A stretch of DNA of 64,000 bases from Sphingobacteriales bacterium (GCA_016708305.1 JADJGB010000010.1:186001-250000); one strand, 5' to 3'. Positions 10,253 through 20,673 are shown, counted from the stretch's first letter. Numbers and translations are program-made. The notes: generated by a model from the letters alone, not told the origin.

Positions 10253-11664
10253 TTAACTGTTTAACTTCTCGTAATTTGATGAGAGATTGTATAAACCTAT
10301 TTCCTCAAACCATTTATTGCCAAGTGCTTGGTGCATTTGCGGACATCCCGATTTGCACCAATGACCCTTGCCTGATAGAGCTAATATCCAGCTTTGCCAT
10401 GTTTCAACTCCCCTGCTTTTGAGAAATTGTTGCAATGTTATTACCCTTTTGCATTGCTTGAGCCTGTAACATCGGAGTTTCCTCCGAATCCAGCCGTCAA
10501 GGTTTTCCAATAGTCTTTTACATCGTGCATGGTGAAAATAGTTCAGCCAACCGCGCATAACGGGGACGAGTTCGGCAATCAATTGTTCGAGCTTTACTCC
10601 TCTGTTTCGCTTGGTGATACTGCGTACTTTTTCTTTAAAGCGGTCTATGCTCTTCTTTGCGATGCTTAGGTTGCCATCCTTTTGAATGGTGTAGCCTAAG
10701 AATTTGGTTTGATTTACTTCGCAAACCTGACTTTTGTCTTTGTTGACAAGCAGTTTCAGTTTGCTTTCGATAAAGTTGCTGACCGATTCCATTACTCTCT
10801 CGCCTGCCGCTTGGCTGCGTACGTAGATGTTGCAATCGTCCGCATATCGAACAAATTTGTGCCCTCTGCTTTCCAATTCTTTGTCAAGTTCATCCAGAAC
10901 TATATTTGACAGTAATGGGAGAGGGGGCTACCCTGTGGAGTACCTTCGGTTCGTTGGCTTACAACTCCATCAACCATGATTCCACTTTGCAAGTATTTAC
11001 GTATCAGTCCCAATAAGGTTTTATCCCCAATGGTTAGTGATAGCCGATACATTAAGCGGTCGTGGTTAACTACATCGAAGAACGTTTTCAAATCCATATC
11101 TACTACAAAATATTTCCCCTGTTCTGCATATTCGCTACCTTTCCTAAGTGCTTGATGGGCACTTCGGTTGGGACGGAATCCATAACTGTGGTCAGAAAAT
11201 TTTCGTTCGTAAATCGGAATTAGCACCTGTGCAATGGCTTGTTGGATTATCCTGTCTGTTACCGTTGGGATTCCCAACTTGCGCTTGCCTCCGTTAGGCT
11301 TCGGTATTTCTACCTGTTTTACTCCTTGTGGCTGGTAGGTGCCTTTGTATAGCCGGCTCAATAGGGTTTCCCCATTCTCGGCATACCATGCCGAAAAGTC
11401 GCCAACCGCTATTTGGTCTATGCCTGCCACGCCTTTGTTCTGCTTTACTTGTCGATAGGCTTGTTTGATATTGCTGTGACACAATATCGCTCCCATCAAA
11501 TTCTGTGTTAAGGCTCGTTCCTGTTCGCCTGCTTCTTTTACTTGCAACGCCTTTATTGTTTGAGCTCCACGTACGGTTTCACTCGTTGCATAAGGGCGTA
11601 TAACCTCCTCGACCTGCCCATTGAACAGGTCTAATTGGTAAGTTATCTCTTGCTGTTGCGCCAT
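10253..11664 (-). pseudogene. ltrA: Group II intron reverse transcriptase/maturase, frameshifted
   Basis: The gene starts at ATG 11664. RT motifs are clear: GVAGIDQIAVGDF, PNGGKRKLGIPTVTDRIIQQ, YGFRPNRSAHQAL, VDMDLKTFFDVVNHD and RTEGTPQGSPLS. The catalytic YADD is in the second frame (KFVRYADDCNIYVRS). A maturase X region follows (VMRGWLNYFHHARCKRLLENLDGWIRRKLRCYRLKQ, quoted here only as a landmark ending near 10470). The frame is lost at about 10915, between PLS and the expected leucine-rich stretch. It would splice and mobilise its intron if intact, about 470 aa. Confidence 0.85.
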
Positions 11665-11786
11665 AAAACAAATTTTGAACTAACTGCTCCTTAGGTTAAA
11701 AGATTCAGACCTTCTTCTGTGTTGTTCCGTATCCCTTCGTCCAACCCCGTATTGCTTTACTAAGATAGTTTATTGATTTTTGCCGG

Positions 11787-12083
11787 ATGGAAACTAACAA
11801 TACCTCCGACCGTGCCGGTATAATGCACGCCCACATTGAAGCCTGCCGCACAAGCGGCCAAACGGTTGTATCTTATTGCAAAGAACACCGGCTTGCGGCA
11901 TCCAAATATTATTACTGGCAAAAACGGTTGCCTATTAACGCAGCGACCACACCCACTTTCACGCAGGTGACACCGATAGCCACCCATGGCGGTGCCGCAA
12001 CTATCTGCTACCCTAATGGTGTGCGGCTTGAGTTGGGCAGTATTAATATAGCCGTTTTAAAAGAGCTGCTATGTTGCATCTAA
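11787..12083 (+). CDS. tnpA: IS66 TnpA
   Basis: An intact 98-aa version of the IS66 accessory protein: METNNTSDRAGIMHAHIE, then SYCKEHRLAASKYYYWQKRL, ending LELGSINIAVLKELLCCI. It overlaps the start of tnpB by a few codons. It is the best reference for the truncated copies elsewhere in the window. Confidence 0.85.
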   Translation: METNNTSDRAGIMHAHIEACRTSGQTVVSYCKEHRLAASKYYYWQKRLPINAATTPTFTQVTPIATHGGAATICYPNGVRLELGSINIAVLKELLCCI

Positions 12084-12414
12084 ACTCCGCTTGTCGCTAC
12101 TTTTATTACAACGGCACTGCTGATTTTCGCAAGGAGCCTACGGGTTGAGCGGCCTGGTGCGCAGCGAGATGCAACAGGATGTGCTGAGTGGCGACGTATT
12201 CATTTTCATTGGCCGGCGTGGTAACAAAATAAAATTACTGCAATGGGATAGCGATGGCTTTGCGCTCTATGAAAAGAGTTGGAGCAGGGCACTTTTGAAA
12301 GACCTCCCGCCAGCCATAACGATCATTTTGCATCACCTCACAGCAATTACAATTTATTTTGCAGGGTGTAATTTTAAAAACGGTGCGACAAAAATCAGGT
12401 TTACCTGCCAATAA
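12071..12414 (+). pseudogene. tnpB: IS66 TnpB, frameshifted
   Basis: It starts MLHLNSACRYFYYNG and should end LKTVRQKxRFTCQ. A missing base near 12140 (GCAAGGAGCC versus GCAAGGGAGCC in other copies) and others near 12277 and 12330 break the frame. The GNKIKLLQWDSDGFALYEK core remains. Confidence 0.75.
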
Positions 12415-12475
12415 TTCCACTATTGCCATACTGTCTGAAATACCTGTCAATACTGCATTTCAGGCAATTATTAGC

Positions 12476-14045
12476 ATGATATTTGTACTACCTGTAAACA
12501 TCTTGCAAACAGTTTCACATATCGCTTCCGGCAATAGTTTTATAGACTACAAAATCCTCTTTGAACAGGAAAGGAGTCACAATATTGAATTGCGATTACA
12601 GATACAATCGCTACAGTTGCAATTAGCCGAATTAAAGAAAATGCTCTTTGGCGGCAGGGCAGAGAAGTTTGTAACAGCAAATGCAACCGCCGTTTCACAG
12701 CCTGAATTATTCCCTGATGATAAACTGGGGCAGATAGACGTGGTAAAAACCACACTGGTAAAAGAATATCAAAAGCAACAAACCAAACTTACCGTAAAGC
12801 ATCCCGGACGTAACCCTTTGCCGGAAAGCCTTCGCCGCGAAGTAATAGAGCTGATGCCCAAAGAGGATGTAAAAGGTTTGCATCCCGTTGGTAAAGAAAT
12901 TACCGAAAAGCTGGAGTACCGGCCCGGCGAGTTGTTTGTGAAACAATATGTACGTCCCGAGTATATCAAACCTTCAAATGATGGATTAAACGCAAGCCGC
13001 ATCATTGCTTCATTGCCGGCCATGCCGCTTGAGAAATCTGTTGCAGGCGCATCATTGCTTACGCATTTGCTGGTAAGCAAGTTTGTGGACCCATCTGCCT
13101 GTGTATCGCCAGTTAGCCATCTTCAAACGTCAAAATGTAAACATCAATCACAGCACGGTAAGCGGCTGGATAAAAGATGCGATGCGGTTGATTGAACCGG
13201 TTTACGACCTGCATTGCTGGCAGGTTTTGAATACAAACTATTTGAATGTGGATGAAACCACGATAAAGGTTTTGGATAAGGACAAAAAACAAACCACACA
13301 TACAGGATACTATTGGGTGTATTACGATACGCAACGAAAATTAGCGTTGTTCGATTATCAGCCCGGGCGTGGCGCTTTGTATCCCAAAGCTATGTTGCAC
13401 AAGTTTAAAGGCTATTTGCAAACAGATGGCTACGATGCTTACGAAACTTTCGATAAAGTAGAAGGCGTTACCCCTTTTTGCTGCTGGCGCATGCGCGCAG
13501 AAAATTTTACGAAGCCAAAGATTACGACAAAGCCAATGCGGATGCGGTTTTGAGCCTGATACAGGATTTATATAAAATAGAATCCTATTGCCGCGATGAA
13601 AACTTTACGCCGGAGCAAATAAAAAACCATCGGCATGAACATGCCCTACCCGTGATTAAACAATTTGCAAAGCACATTAACCGAAATGTTGCTCACCAAA
13701 AGGTATTACCCAAAGTCCTTTTGGCAAGGCCATTGCTTATACATTAACACGATGGCAGAAATTGTGCGTGTACACCACAGACGGCATTTTGCAAATCGAT
13801 AATAACCTTATTGAGAACGCTATTCGCCCTGTGGCGCTGGGGCGCAAAAATTATCTGTTTGCCGGAAGCCACGAGCGGGCACAGGATGCAGCAATGCTTT
13901 ATAGCCTGTTCGCCACATGCCGCCTGCACAACATCAATCCCGAACACTGGCTTACCACGTATTCGAAAAAATCAACAGCGCCAAAAAGCAAAACCTATAC
14001 CAACTGCTGCCACAAAACTATGATGCCAACTTTAAACAACAATGA
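12476..14045 (+). pseudogene. tnpC: IS66 TnpC transposase, frameshifted
   Basis: The same architecture as copy 1: a leucine-rich N-terminus, YLNVDETTIKVLDKD, LQTDGYDAYE, and a C-terminal IENAIRPVALGRKNYLFAGS. The frame changes near 13088 (extra C in GTGGACCC), 13490, 13655 and 13955. Confidence 0.8.
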
Positions 14046-14443
14046 CGGGGTTGGACGAAGGGATACGTTGTTCCTGCACAAAATACTATGTCCTCTGCTG
14101 ACTTCTTGAAGTATATAATTGTACATCGCTGCACAATCCGCACTGTTGGTGCATACTGCAAGACCTCTCGGGATAAGTTATTAAGCTTTCTCTGCGCTCT
14201 GCCTGATTTACTCTTTTGAGTTACGGTTGAATTTTGGGCGTTCCCAATCCATTGCTCGGTTGCCCTCTCTTAAGAGCCTTATATCAGGTTTCTATTCGTC
14301 AGAACTTCAGATTTACTGATGACTTCTTTCAGATTCGGGGTCACCCCCGACACCCTTGTCAGTCGCTAATGTTTCCTATCAACTCGGCACATACAGGAAC
14401 TCGCATCCTGTTAGCTTAATATCTTGCCCGACATACAAAAAAA

Positions 14444-14461
14444 CAGACCCTGCCCGGTCTG
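14444..14461 (-). terminator. Terminator hairpin used as presumed intron target
   Basis: CAGACC and GGTCTG pair around a short loop. On the - strand the stem is followed by seven T before the presumed intron start at 14436. Group IIC introns are known to insert just downstream of such hairpins. Confidence 0.55.
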
Positions 14462-14526
14462 CAAAATAAACCAACTTCTAAGAACGGCAACTCCATAGTG
14501 CAACAGCGGCTACCGTAGGTTCCGTT

Positions 14527-14578
14527 CAACCTGCGGCTTCATTGTTGGCACTGCGTGCCCAACGAAGCCTTAGTTGTT
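14527..14578. repeat. attC-like site 2 (short type)
   Basis: CAACCTGCGGCTTC pairs with GAAGCCTTAGTTG, and the inner arms GTTGGCAC and GTGCCCAAC pair. It borders the DUF4062/AlbA_2 cassette: TTACCAGCAGTGCT at its right edge is the inverse of AGCATTGCTGGTAA at 16767. Confidence 0.7.
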
Positions 14579-16069
14579 ACCAGCAGTGCTTTTTGTCTTG
14601 AGTTTCTTTGTTAGGAAATATTTACCTGTCTTTGGAGAGCCTTTGAATTCAATTAAAGAAAGATTTCTTAATGTCTGCAAGTACCGCTTTACTTGTGCAT
14701 TTGATTTACCTGTCTTATCCATTATTTGTGTAATTGAAACTCCATTATCACTATCAGCAATAGCTCTTACAGCATCAATTAGAGCATCATTTACAGCATC
14801 ACTTACAGCATCAATCATTCCCTTTTTTACAGCATCATTTACAGCATCATTTACAGCATCATTTACAGCATCATTATCATTTGCTGTTTCCTTAGTAGCT
14901 CCTACAAGTTTTTCATTACTATAAAAAGTAAGTTTAACTGTATGTTCTCCAATATCCCAAATAGGAACTTTAAGTCCTGCTTGTTTACAAGCATCTATTA
15001 TTTTAAGGGTTCCTCTGCCGATTTTTTCAATGTAACCCCTTAAAAATACAATATGTGCAATATCGGGATTATAAGGCATTGATAAGTGATTTTTCTTTAA
15101 CTCACTTTGTTTCAAAGGCGATTTACCACTATTGGTTATTTCTAATTTATCAGGATAGATAATTACAGACATTGCACTTGCTACCTGTGCATATTCCCGA
15201 TGAACCAATGCGTTCATAATTCCTTCTCGTAATGCTACTATTGGAAAAGCAAAGTTGTCAGAACGTTCCCATTTTTTATTGTCAAATTTTCGGGTATGAG
15301 TTAGATGCTTTTCGAAGAAATTCTGAATTGCAATAATGTTCTTAAACAGATTACCCTCTAATAGTTGGTCGTCTTTGAATATATCGCCCGTTTTTCCTTG
15401 TTCAAGCAAAGCAATTCTTACTCTTGATTGAGGAATAAAACGTGCAGGATTTTTTGCAAACAAAATAACGGCAGCATTAGTGAAATTTCCATTTTGGTAT
15501 AGACCATAATAAGAAAGAAAATCAATTGGTTCTTTTGTGCCGTCTTTCATTTTATTTTGTGTTATGGCAGCATCAATGGTTTTATTGATTTCGTCCATAT
15601 CCAAATCATTAAGTTCTACTCCAAGACAAGATTGGCGTTCCCAATGAATTTCTGTTTCGTGTCTTTTGTGAATAAGTTCAGATACTTCTTTAGATGAAGC
15701 CTGAACAGTACGGTTATTTCTACGATAATAAATACTGCCATTAAAAATATAAGGTTGTTTAGAGCCTTCCCAAACTTTAATAAGTAGAAGTTGTTTATTG
15801 CCATAATTTTCAATGGACACCATTACAGGTGGTTCGGGAATGAGTTCTTTGAGTAGATATTTTTCAATTTCAGATTGAAGTTTTTCTGCATCACTAATCC
15901 CCTTTATTTCTTTGTTGTCAGCTATTCCAATCAATAACTGTCCACCTTGATTATTCAAAAAACCACAAATAGTTTTACCAATAACATCTTTTCGGGCAAC
16001 TTCTTTAAATTCAAGTTGTCCGCTTTCTCCTTGTTTCAAAAGGTCTTTTATGAGTTGCTCTGATTTCAT
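14570..16069 (-). CDS. AlbA_2/Schlafen-type ATP-binding protein
   Basis: A 499-aa protein. The N-terminal AlbA_2 (Schlafen-like) domain has ESGQLEFKEVARKDVIGKTI and FLNNQGGQLLIGIADN (residues 14-50). A GHKL-like ATPase segment follows (REGIMNALVHREYA, about residues 270-283, and GRGTLKIIDACKQAG). Near residues 395-440 is a low-complexity tract of DAVN repeats encoded by 12-bp tandem repeats (14770-14885), then a winged-helix-like end (ITQIMDKTGKSNAQVKRYLQTL). Family members (COG2865) are usually annotated as transcriptional regulators or as parts of defence loci. The ATG overlaps the stop of the upstream DUF4062 gene (ATGA), so the two are translationally coupled. The stop lies at the cassette's attC end. 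Confidence 0.85.
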   Translation of the reverse strand: MKSEQLIKDLLKQGESGQLEFKEVARKDVIGKTICGFLNNQGGQLLIGIADNKEIKGISDAEKLQSEIEKYLLKELIPEPPVMVSIENYGNKQLLLIKVWEGSKQPYIFNGSIYYRRNNRTVQASSKEVSELIHKRHETEIHWERQSCLGVELNDLDMDEINKTIDAAITQNKMKDGTKEPIDFLSYYGLYQNGNFTNAAVILFAKNPARFIPQSRVRIALLEQGKTGDIFKDDQLLEGNLFKNIIAIQNFFEKHLTHTRKFDNKKWERSDNFAFPIVALREGIMNALVHREYAQVASAMSVIIYPDKLEITNSGKSPLKQSELKKNHLSMPYNPDIAHIVFLRGYIEKIGRGTLKIIDACKQAGLKVPIWDIGEHTVKLTFYSNEKLVGATKETANDNDAVNDAVNDAVNDAVKKGMIDAVSDAVNDALIDAVRAIADSDNGVSITQIMDKTGKSNAQVKRYLQTLRNLSLIEFKGSPKTGKYFLTKKLKTKSTAGNN

Positions 16070-16650
16070 TGTGCCTGATTGTTTAAGATAGCTAACTCGT
16101 TTTCTACTCTTTTGATGTCTTTAAACAACGTTTCAATATGTCGTAACGCTTCATCGGGTCTGAAAAACTCCTGAACCCAATGATATTTTCTTTCTTCATA
16201 GGGCAAATTAGCCTGTATAGCATCGTTGTACATATCAATAACCCGAACACTATCCATTACAGAAGTGGATTGAATTTCAAAATTATTACGTTGCGTTTTA
16301 GCTTCATCAGCATACATATATTGAGCAAGCAATTTTCTTGAAAACGTAACAAAACTATGAGCTATAAATCGTCTCGGTTTGTTTAGGTCAATAGCACGTT
16401 GAAATTCTTGATGTGTAATTCCCGTACTATAATTTGGATTGATAATGCCAAAGAAAATATCACATTCTTGAACCGCAGCTAAACAAGCATCAACATTATT
16501 CATTCCAAGAGGTGGGTGTAATGTGCCAAACTCGGAATTGATAACTTGGTAGCCATAGTTGTTTAATACTCCGCATATTTGCAGAAGCAAATCGCGGTTT
16601 TGATAAACCGTTGAAGCAACCATTAATTTTATCTTCTTTTTCTTTGCCAT
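16066..16650 (-). CDS. DUF4062-domain protein
   Basis: A 194-aa protein starting MAKKKKIKLMVASTVYQNRDLLLQ. The conserved pattern of DUF4062 is visible: a beta strand with ASTVY, then AAVQECDIFFGIINPNYSTGITHQEFQRAID (landmark residues about 59-88), a Rossmann-like sensor or nucleotide-binding fold often found beside effector domains in bacterial conflict systems. It is the first gene of a two-gene cassette and overlaps the AlbA_2 gene by 4 bp. A -7 element TACCTTTG lies about 30 bp upstream of the ATG. The exact function is unknown. A sensor role for the AlbA_2 partner is inference. Confidence 0.75.
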   Translation of the reverse strand: MAKKKKIKLMVASTVYQNRDLLLQICGVLNNYGYQVINSEFGTLHPPLGMNNVDACLAAVQECDIFFGIINPNYSTGITHQEFQRAIDLNKPRRFIAHSFVTFSRKLLAQYMYADEAKTQRNNFEIQSTSVMDSVRVIDMYNDAIQANLPYEERKYHWVQEFFRPDEALRHIETLFKDIKRVENELAILNNQAQ

Positions 16651-16680
16651 TTATGCAATTCCAATATCAATTATACGGCA

Positions 16681-16688
16681 CAAAGGTA
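16681..16688 (-). promoter_or_regulatory. -7 promoter element for the DUF4062/AlbA_2 operon
   Basis: TACCTTTG on the - strand, 31 bp before ATG 16650, matches the Bacteroidota TAnnTTTG consensus. I see no strong -33 TTG. It shows that this cassette carries its own promoter. Confidence 0.5.
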
Positions 16689-16777
16689 CACATTTTCTCT
16701 CTATTGTCGGACGTGTGTCTTTTCGGTTTTTAGCCTTCTCTTTCTTGTTTGCAGTAACGCTTTTTAGCATTGCTGGT

Positions 16778-16902
16778 AACGGTTTTGGGCTTGCCGCAGG
16801 TGGGGATTTAGAAGCACCAACTTTCAACCTACCACAAATGTAAATTAAAAGCACAAAACTTCAATTTACCACTGAACCCCCACTTGCGGCAAACCCAATG
16901 TT
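16778..16902. repeat. attC-like site 3
   Basis: AACGGTTTTGGGCTTGCCGC and GCGGCAAACCCAATGTT form the outer arms. The inner arms GGTGGGG and CCCCCAC also pair. The centre contains GATTTAGAAGCACC, a variant of the segment seen in other long sites. It bounds the DUF4062 cassette on its 5' side. Confidence 0.8.
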
Positions 16903-17042
16903 GAACTAAACCTACGGTAGCCTTCCGCAACTATCCGTAAATTTAGCATTCACTAAAATACAATTTATTATGGCAACAAAAAAAAATCGCCGGAAGAACT
17001 GAGGTATAATAAATATCTCAATCGTGCCAAAGCCTGCCCTGA

Positions 17043-17942
17043 GTGCAACCGAAGGGTGAAGTTAATGGATTTGCAGAACTGCTGCAACGTTTTGAACGCA
17101 ACATCTCCATCCTCGGCAGAAGTCCACGCACCTTTGATAACTACAGCCGTCACATAGCAGCCCATGGCCTTGCACTTTGGCTGCTTGCCAACGGAATTGG
17201 ACGAAGACCAAATCAAAGACTATCTCTACGAACTGCAGCAACGCAGTAAAACTCCATCTCAGACTTATTTCAAACACACCGTTTACGGATTGCGCTTTTA
17301 TGCTCAAAGGCGAGGGCTGCCTTATAGTCACCTTCATCTTCCTTCTATCAAACGGGATAAAACTACCCACCGTACTAAGCAAGCAGGAAGTATGGCAAAT
17401 GCTAAATGCCGCTACACTGCTCAAACATAAGATGCTCATCGGACTGTTGTATGGATGCGGACTGCGCTGTATGGAAGTCAGAAACATCCGGCTGGCAGAT
17501 ATGGATTTTGAAAGAAAACTATTGCATATCCGCCAGAGCAAAGGCCGCAAAGACCGGATGGTACCGCTGAGCGAACATCTCATACGAGGATTAAAAAAGT
17601 ACATAGCCGCTGAACGTCCGGTAGGGTGGTTGTTCACCGGCAGCGGCAATCCACAAGGCCAGGGCTTTGATGGCCGCTACAGCCAGCGAGGCGTGCAATG
17701 GGCAGTGAAGCGAATAGCCAAAGATGCAGGGATCGTCAAGGAAGTATGCGTACACATTGCGGCATACCTATGCCTGCCATTTGCTGGAAGATGGTATGAA
17801 CATCGTAACCCTCAAAGAACTGATGGGTCATGCCAATATAGAAACTACAATGGAGTACCTGCACATCTGCCAGTTGGATGACCGTAGAATGTTTAGTCCC
17901 TTAGACACCCTGTTTGCCCGATGCGCCCCGCCTGTGAAGTAG
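17043..17942 (+). pseudogene. Tyrosine recombinase of the IS91-like element, frameshifted
   Basis: Pieces in three frames reconstruct a phage-integrase-family protein. The N-terminal SAM-like domain has ILGRSPRTFDNYSRHIA. The catalytic domain has YGCGLRCMEVRNIRL (first Arg), SKGRKDRMVPLSE (Lys), LRHTYACHLLEDGMN (HxxR), and LMGHANIETTMEYLHI (His and Tyr). It ends FSPLDTLFARC, a tail also seen in IntI-type enzymes and in the array recombinase at 61 kb. Frame changes lie near 17160, 17320 and 17745. It is probably a helper recombinase of this IS91-like element. Confidence 0.75.
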
Positions 17943-19019
17943 CCGATGTAATCCGGGGTCTGGGCAATGACAGAGAACAGATAGGCTTGAACAGCCATCA
18001 ACTAAGGACACTCAGGGCAATAGAACTATGCCGCACACCGGCATTAGGCGGGCATGTAGATGCCTGTGATGGATGTGGGCATATCAGCATCAGCTACAAC
18101 AGTTGCAGAAACAGGCATTGCCCCAAGTGTCAGGGACATAAGAGGGAAGAATGGATAGCAAAACGAGAACAAGACTTACTGCCTTGCACTTATTATCATC
18201 TGGTGTTCACCTTACCGCAGGAGTTAAACCCTCTGGCATTGCACCAGCCTGCATTGGTATATGATGCACTATTTAAATCGGTATGGCAAACGGTGAGCCA
18301 GTTTGGCCGCAACACCGCAGTGCAATTGGGGATGATAAGCATTCTGCACACATGGGGCAGAACCTAAGCTTGCACCCACACCTTCATTGCATCATTCCCG
18401 GAGGAGGAATAGATAAGCATGGCCGATGGCAAAAGCAAATGCGCAGTAATAAATATCTGTTTTCGGTAAAGGCTTTAAGCAAAGTATTTAGGGCAAAATA
18501 TGTGCAGCAGTAAGAGAGCGTGGAGTGGCAGACAAGCCGCTTATAGAATGCCTGTTTCACAAAGATTGGGTAGTGTATGCCAAACGCCCTTTGCTGGCCC
18601 CAGCCAGGTGATAGAATACTTGGGAAGATATACGCACAAAGTAGCGATCAGCAATCATCGGTTACAGGAGGTAACGGATATTGATGTTGCCTTTTCGTAT
18701 AAAGATTACCGAGAGCAAGGTATCAACAAGACGATGCGGTTAAGCCATCGTGAATTTGTACGTCGGTTTGCGCAGCACATATTACCCTTACGTTTTGTAC
18801 GTATCCGCCATTATGGAATCCTGAGCAGCACCTGGAAGCGGGGAAAACTGCAGGCATTGCAAAGTGAATTGAAAGTAAAAAGGCCGGAGGCAAAAGCAAA
18901 GACATTGCTACGCAAATGCCCCTGTTGCAAAACCGGAACCATGATAACGATTGAAGTGTTTGGCAAACGTGGGCCGCCTGAAAAATATTTAATGGAAAAA
19001 CAAACTGTGCCTGTGAACT
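17921..19019 (+). pseudogene. IS91-family transposase, frameshifted and truncated
   Basis: The N-terminal zinc-binding region is CDGCGHISISY followed by CRNRHCPKCQGHKREEWI. The rolling-circle (HUH-like) motif is LHPHLHCIIPGGGI near 18380. The Tyr-containing IEYLGRYTHKVAISNHR is near 18610. It overlaps the recombinase gene by 22 bp. Frame changes occur near 18360 and 18505. The coding frame would end TVPVN followed by TGA, but the stop codon has been separated by the IS66 insertion. Confidence 0.8.
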
Positions 19020-19040
19020 GTATCCCTTCGTCCAACCCCG

Positions 19041-20612
19041 TCATTGTTGTTTAAAGTTGGCATCATAGTTTTGTGGCAGCAGTTGGTATAGGGTTTTGCT
19101 TTTTGGCGCTGTTGATTTTTCGAATACGTGGGTAAGCCAGTGTTCGGGATTGATGTTGTGCAGGCGGCATGTGGCGAACAGGCTATAAAGCATTGCTGCA
19201 TCCTGTGCCCGCTCGTGGCTTCCGGCAAACAGATAATTTTTGCGCCCCAGCGCCACAGGGCGAATAGCGTTCTCAATAAGGTTATTATCGATTTGCAAAA
19301 TGCCGTCTGTGGTGTACACACACAACTTCTGCCATCGTGTTAATGTATAAGCAATGGCCTTGCCAAAAGGACTTTTGGGTAATACCTTTTGGTGAGCAAC
19401 ATTTCGGTTAATGTGCTTTGCAAATTGTTTAATACGGGTAGGGCATGTTCATGCCGATGGTTTTTTATTTGCTCCGGCGTAAAGTTTTCATCGCGGCAAT
19501 AGGATTCTATTTTATATAAATCCTGTATCAGGCTCAAAACCGCATCCGCATTGGCTTTGTCATAATCTTTGGCTTCGTAAAATTTTCTGCGCGCATGCGC
19601 CCAGCAGCAAAAGGGGGTAACGCCTTCTACTTTATCGAAAGTTTCGTAAGCATCGTAGCCATCTGTTTGCAAATAGCCTTTAAACTTGTGCAACATAGCT
19701 TTGGGATACAAAGCGCCACGCCCGGGCTGATAATCGAACAATGCTAATTTTCGTTGTGTATCGTAATACACCCAATAGTATCCTGTATGCGTGGTTTGTT
19801 TTTTGTCCTTATCCAAAACCTTTATCGTGGTTTCATCCACATTCAAATAGTTTGTATTCAAAACCTGCCAGCAATGCAGGTCGTAAACCGGTTCAATCAA
19901 CCGCATCGCATCTTTTATCCAGCCGCTTACCGTGCTGTGATTGATGTTTACATTTTGACGTTTGAAGATGGCTAACTGGCGATACACAGGCAGATGGGTC
20001 CACAAACTTGCTTACCAGCAAATGCGTAAGCAATGATGCGCCTGCAACAGATTTCTCAAGCGGCATGGCCGGTAATGAAGCAATGATGCGGCTTGCGTTT
20101 AATCCATCATTTGAAGGTTTGATATACTCGGGGCGTACATATTGTTTCACAAACAACTCGCCGGGCCGGTACTCCAGCTTTTCGGTAATTTCTTTACCAA
20201 CGGGATGCAAACCTTCTACATCCTCTTTGGGCATCAGTTCTATTACTTCGCGGCGAAGGCTTTCCGGCAAAGGGTTACGACCGGGATGCTTTACGGTGAG
20301 TTTGGTTTGTTGCTTTTGATATTCTTTTACCAGTGTGGTTTTTACCACGTCTATCTGCCCCAGTTTATCATCAGGGAATAATTCAGGCTGTGAAACGGCG
20401 GTTGCATTTGCTGTTACAAACTTCTCTGCCCTGCCGCCAAAGAGCATTTTCTTTAATTCGGCTAATTGCAACTGTAGCGATTGTATCTGTAATCGCAATT
20501 CAATATTGTGGCTCCTTTCCTGTTCAAAGAGGACTTTGTAGTCTATAAAACTATTGCCGGAAGCGATATGTGAAACTGTTTGCAAGATGTTTACAGGTAG
20601 TACAAATATCAT
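19041..20612 (-). pseudogene. tnpC: IS66 TnpC transposase (copy 3), frameshifted
   Basis: Read from 20612 leftward: a coiled N-terminus, YLNVDETTIKVLDKD, LQTDGYDAYE, CWAHARRKFYEAKDYDK and IENAIRPVALGRKNYLFAGS. There is an extra C near 19995 (as in copy 2) and a small indel near 19330-19380. About 520 aa if repaired. Confidence 0.8.
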
Positions 20613-20673
20613 GCTAATAATTGCCTGAAATGCAGTATTGACAGGTATTTCAGACAGTATGGCAATAGTGGAA

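Larger units (their letters stand above)
11729..14066 (+). mobile_element. IS66-family element, copy 2, inside the group II intron
   Basis: It has complete ends and an exact 8-bp target duplication GTTGTTCC at 11721-11728 and 14067-14074. This shows a simple transposition into the intron between its 5' domains and the RT ORF. Confidence 0.95.
10187..14436 (-). mobile_element. Group II intron with RT ORF, interrupted by IS66 copy 2
   Basis: The intron is read on the - strand. The 5' segment is 14436-14067, which continues past the IS66 insertion at 11728. The RT ORF follows, then a domain V/VI-like end (CCGCCGTGTGAGAGCATGC stem, GCACGGTGG) finishing in CCTACCTACTGAT at about 10187. The 5' boundary is placed just after a terminator hairpin and T run (GTATGTCGGGC), which matches the insertion preference of group IIC introns. 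Both boundaries are inferred and could be off by several bases. Confidence 0.6.
16930..19019 (+). mobile_element. IS91-like element with tyrosine recombinase, 3' end cut by IS66
   Basis: It consists of a tyrosine recombinase gene followed by an overlapping IS91-type transposase gene, both on the + strand, opposite to the cassette genes. The left end is not defined by any repeat I can see. The right end is cut at 19019 by IS66 copy 3. The missing continuation (an in-frame TGA then TATTTATGGG) is present at 8329 and about 10113. Confidence 0.7.

Noticed and set aside
14770..14885. Short tandem repeats as a CRISPR array
   Set aside because: The 12-bp units are contiguous without spacers and lie in frame in the AlbA_2 gene. 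No cas genes are present in the window.
16651..16854. 67-aa - strand frame upstream of the DUF4062 gene
   Set aside because: It covers the cassette boundary and the -7 promoter box and has low-complexity composition, with no homologous look.
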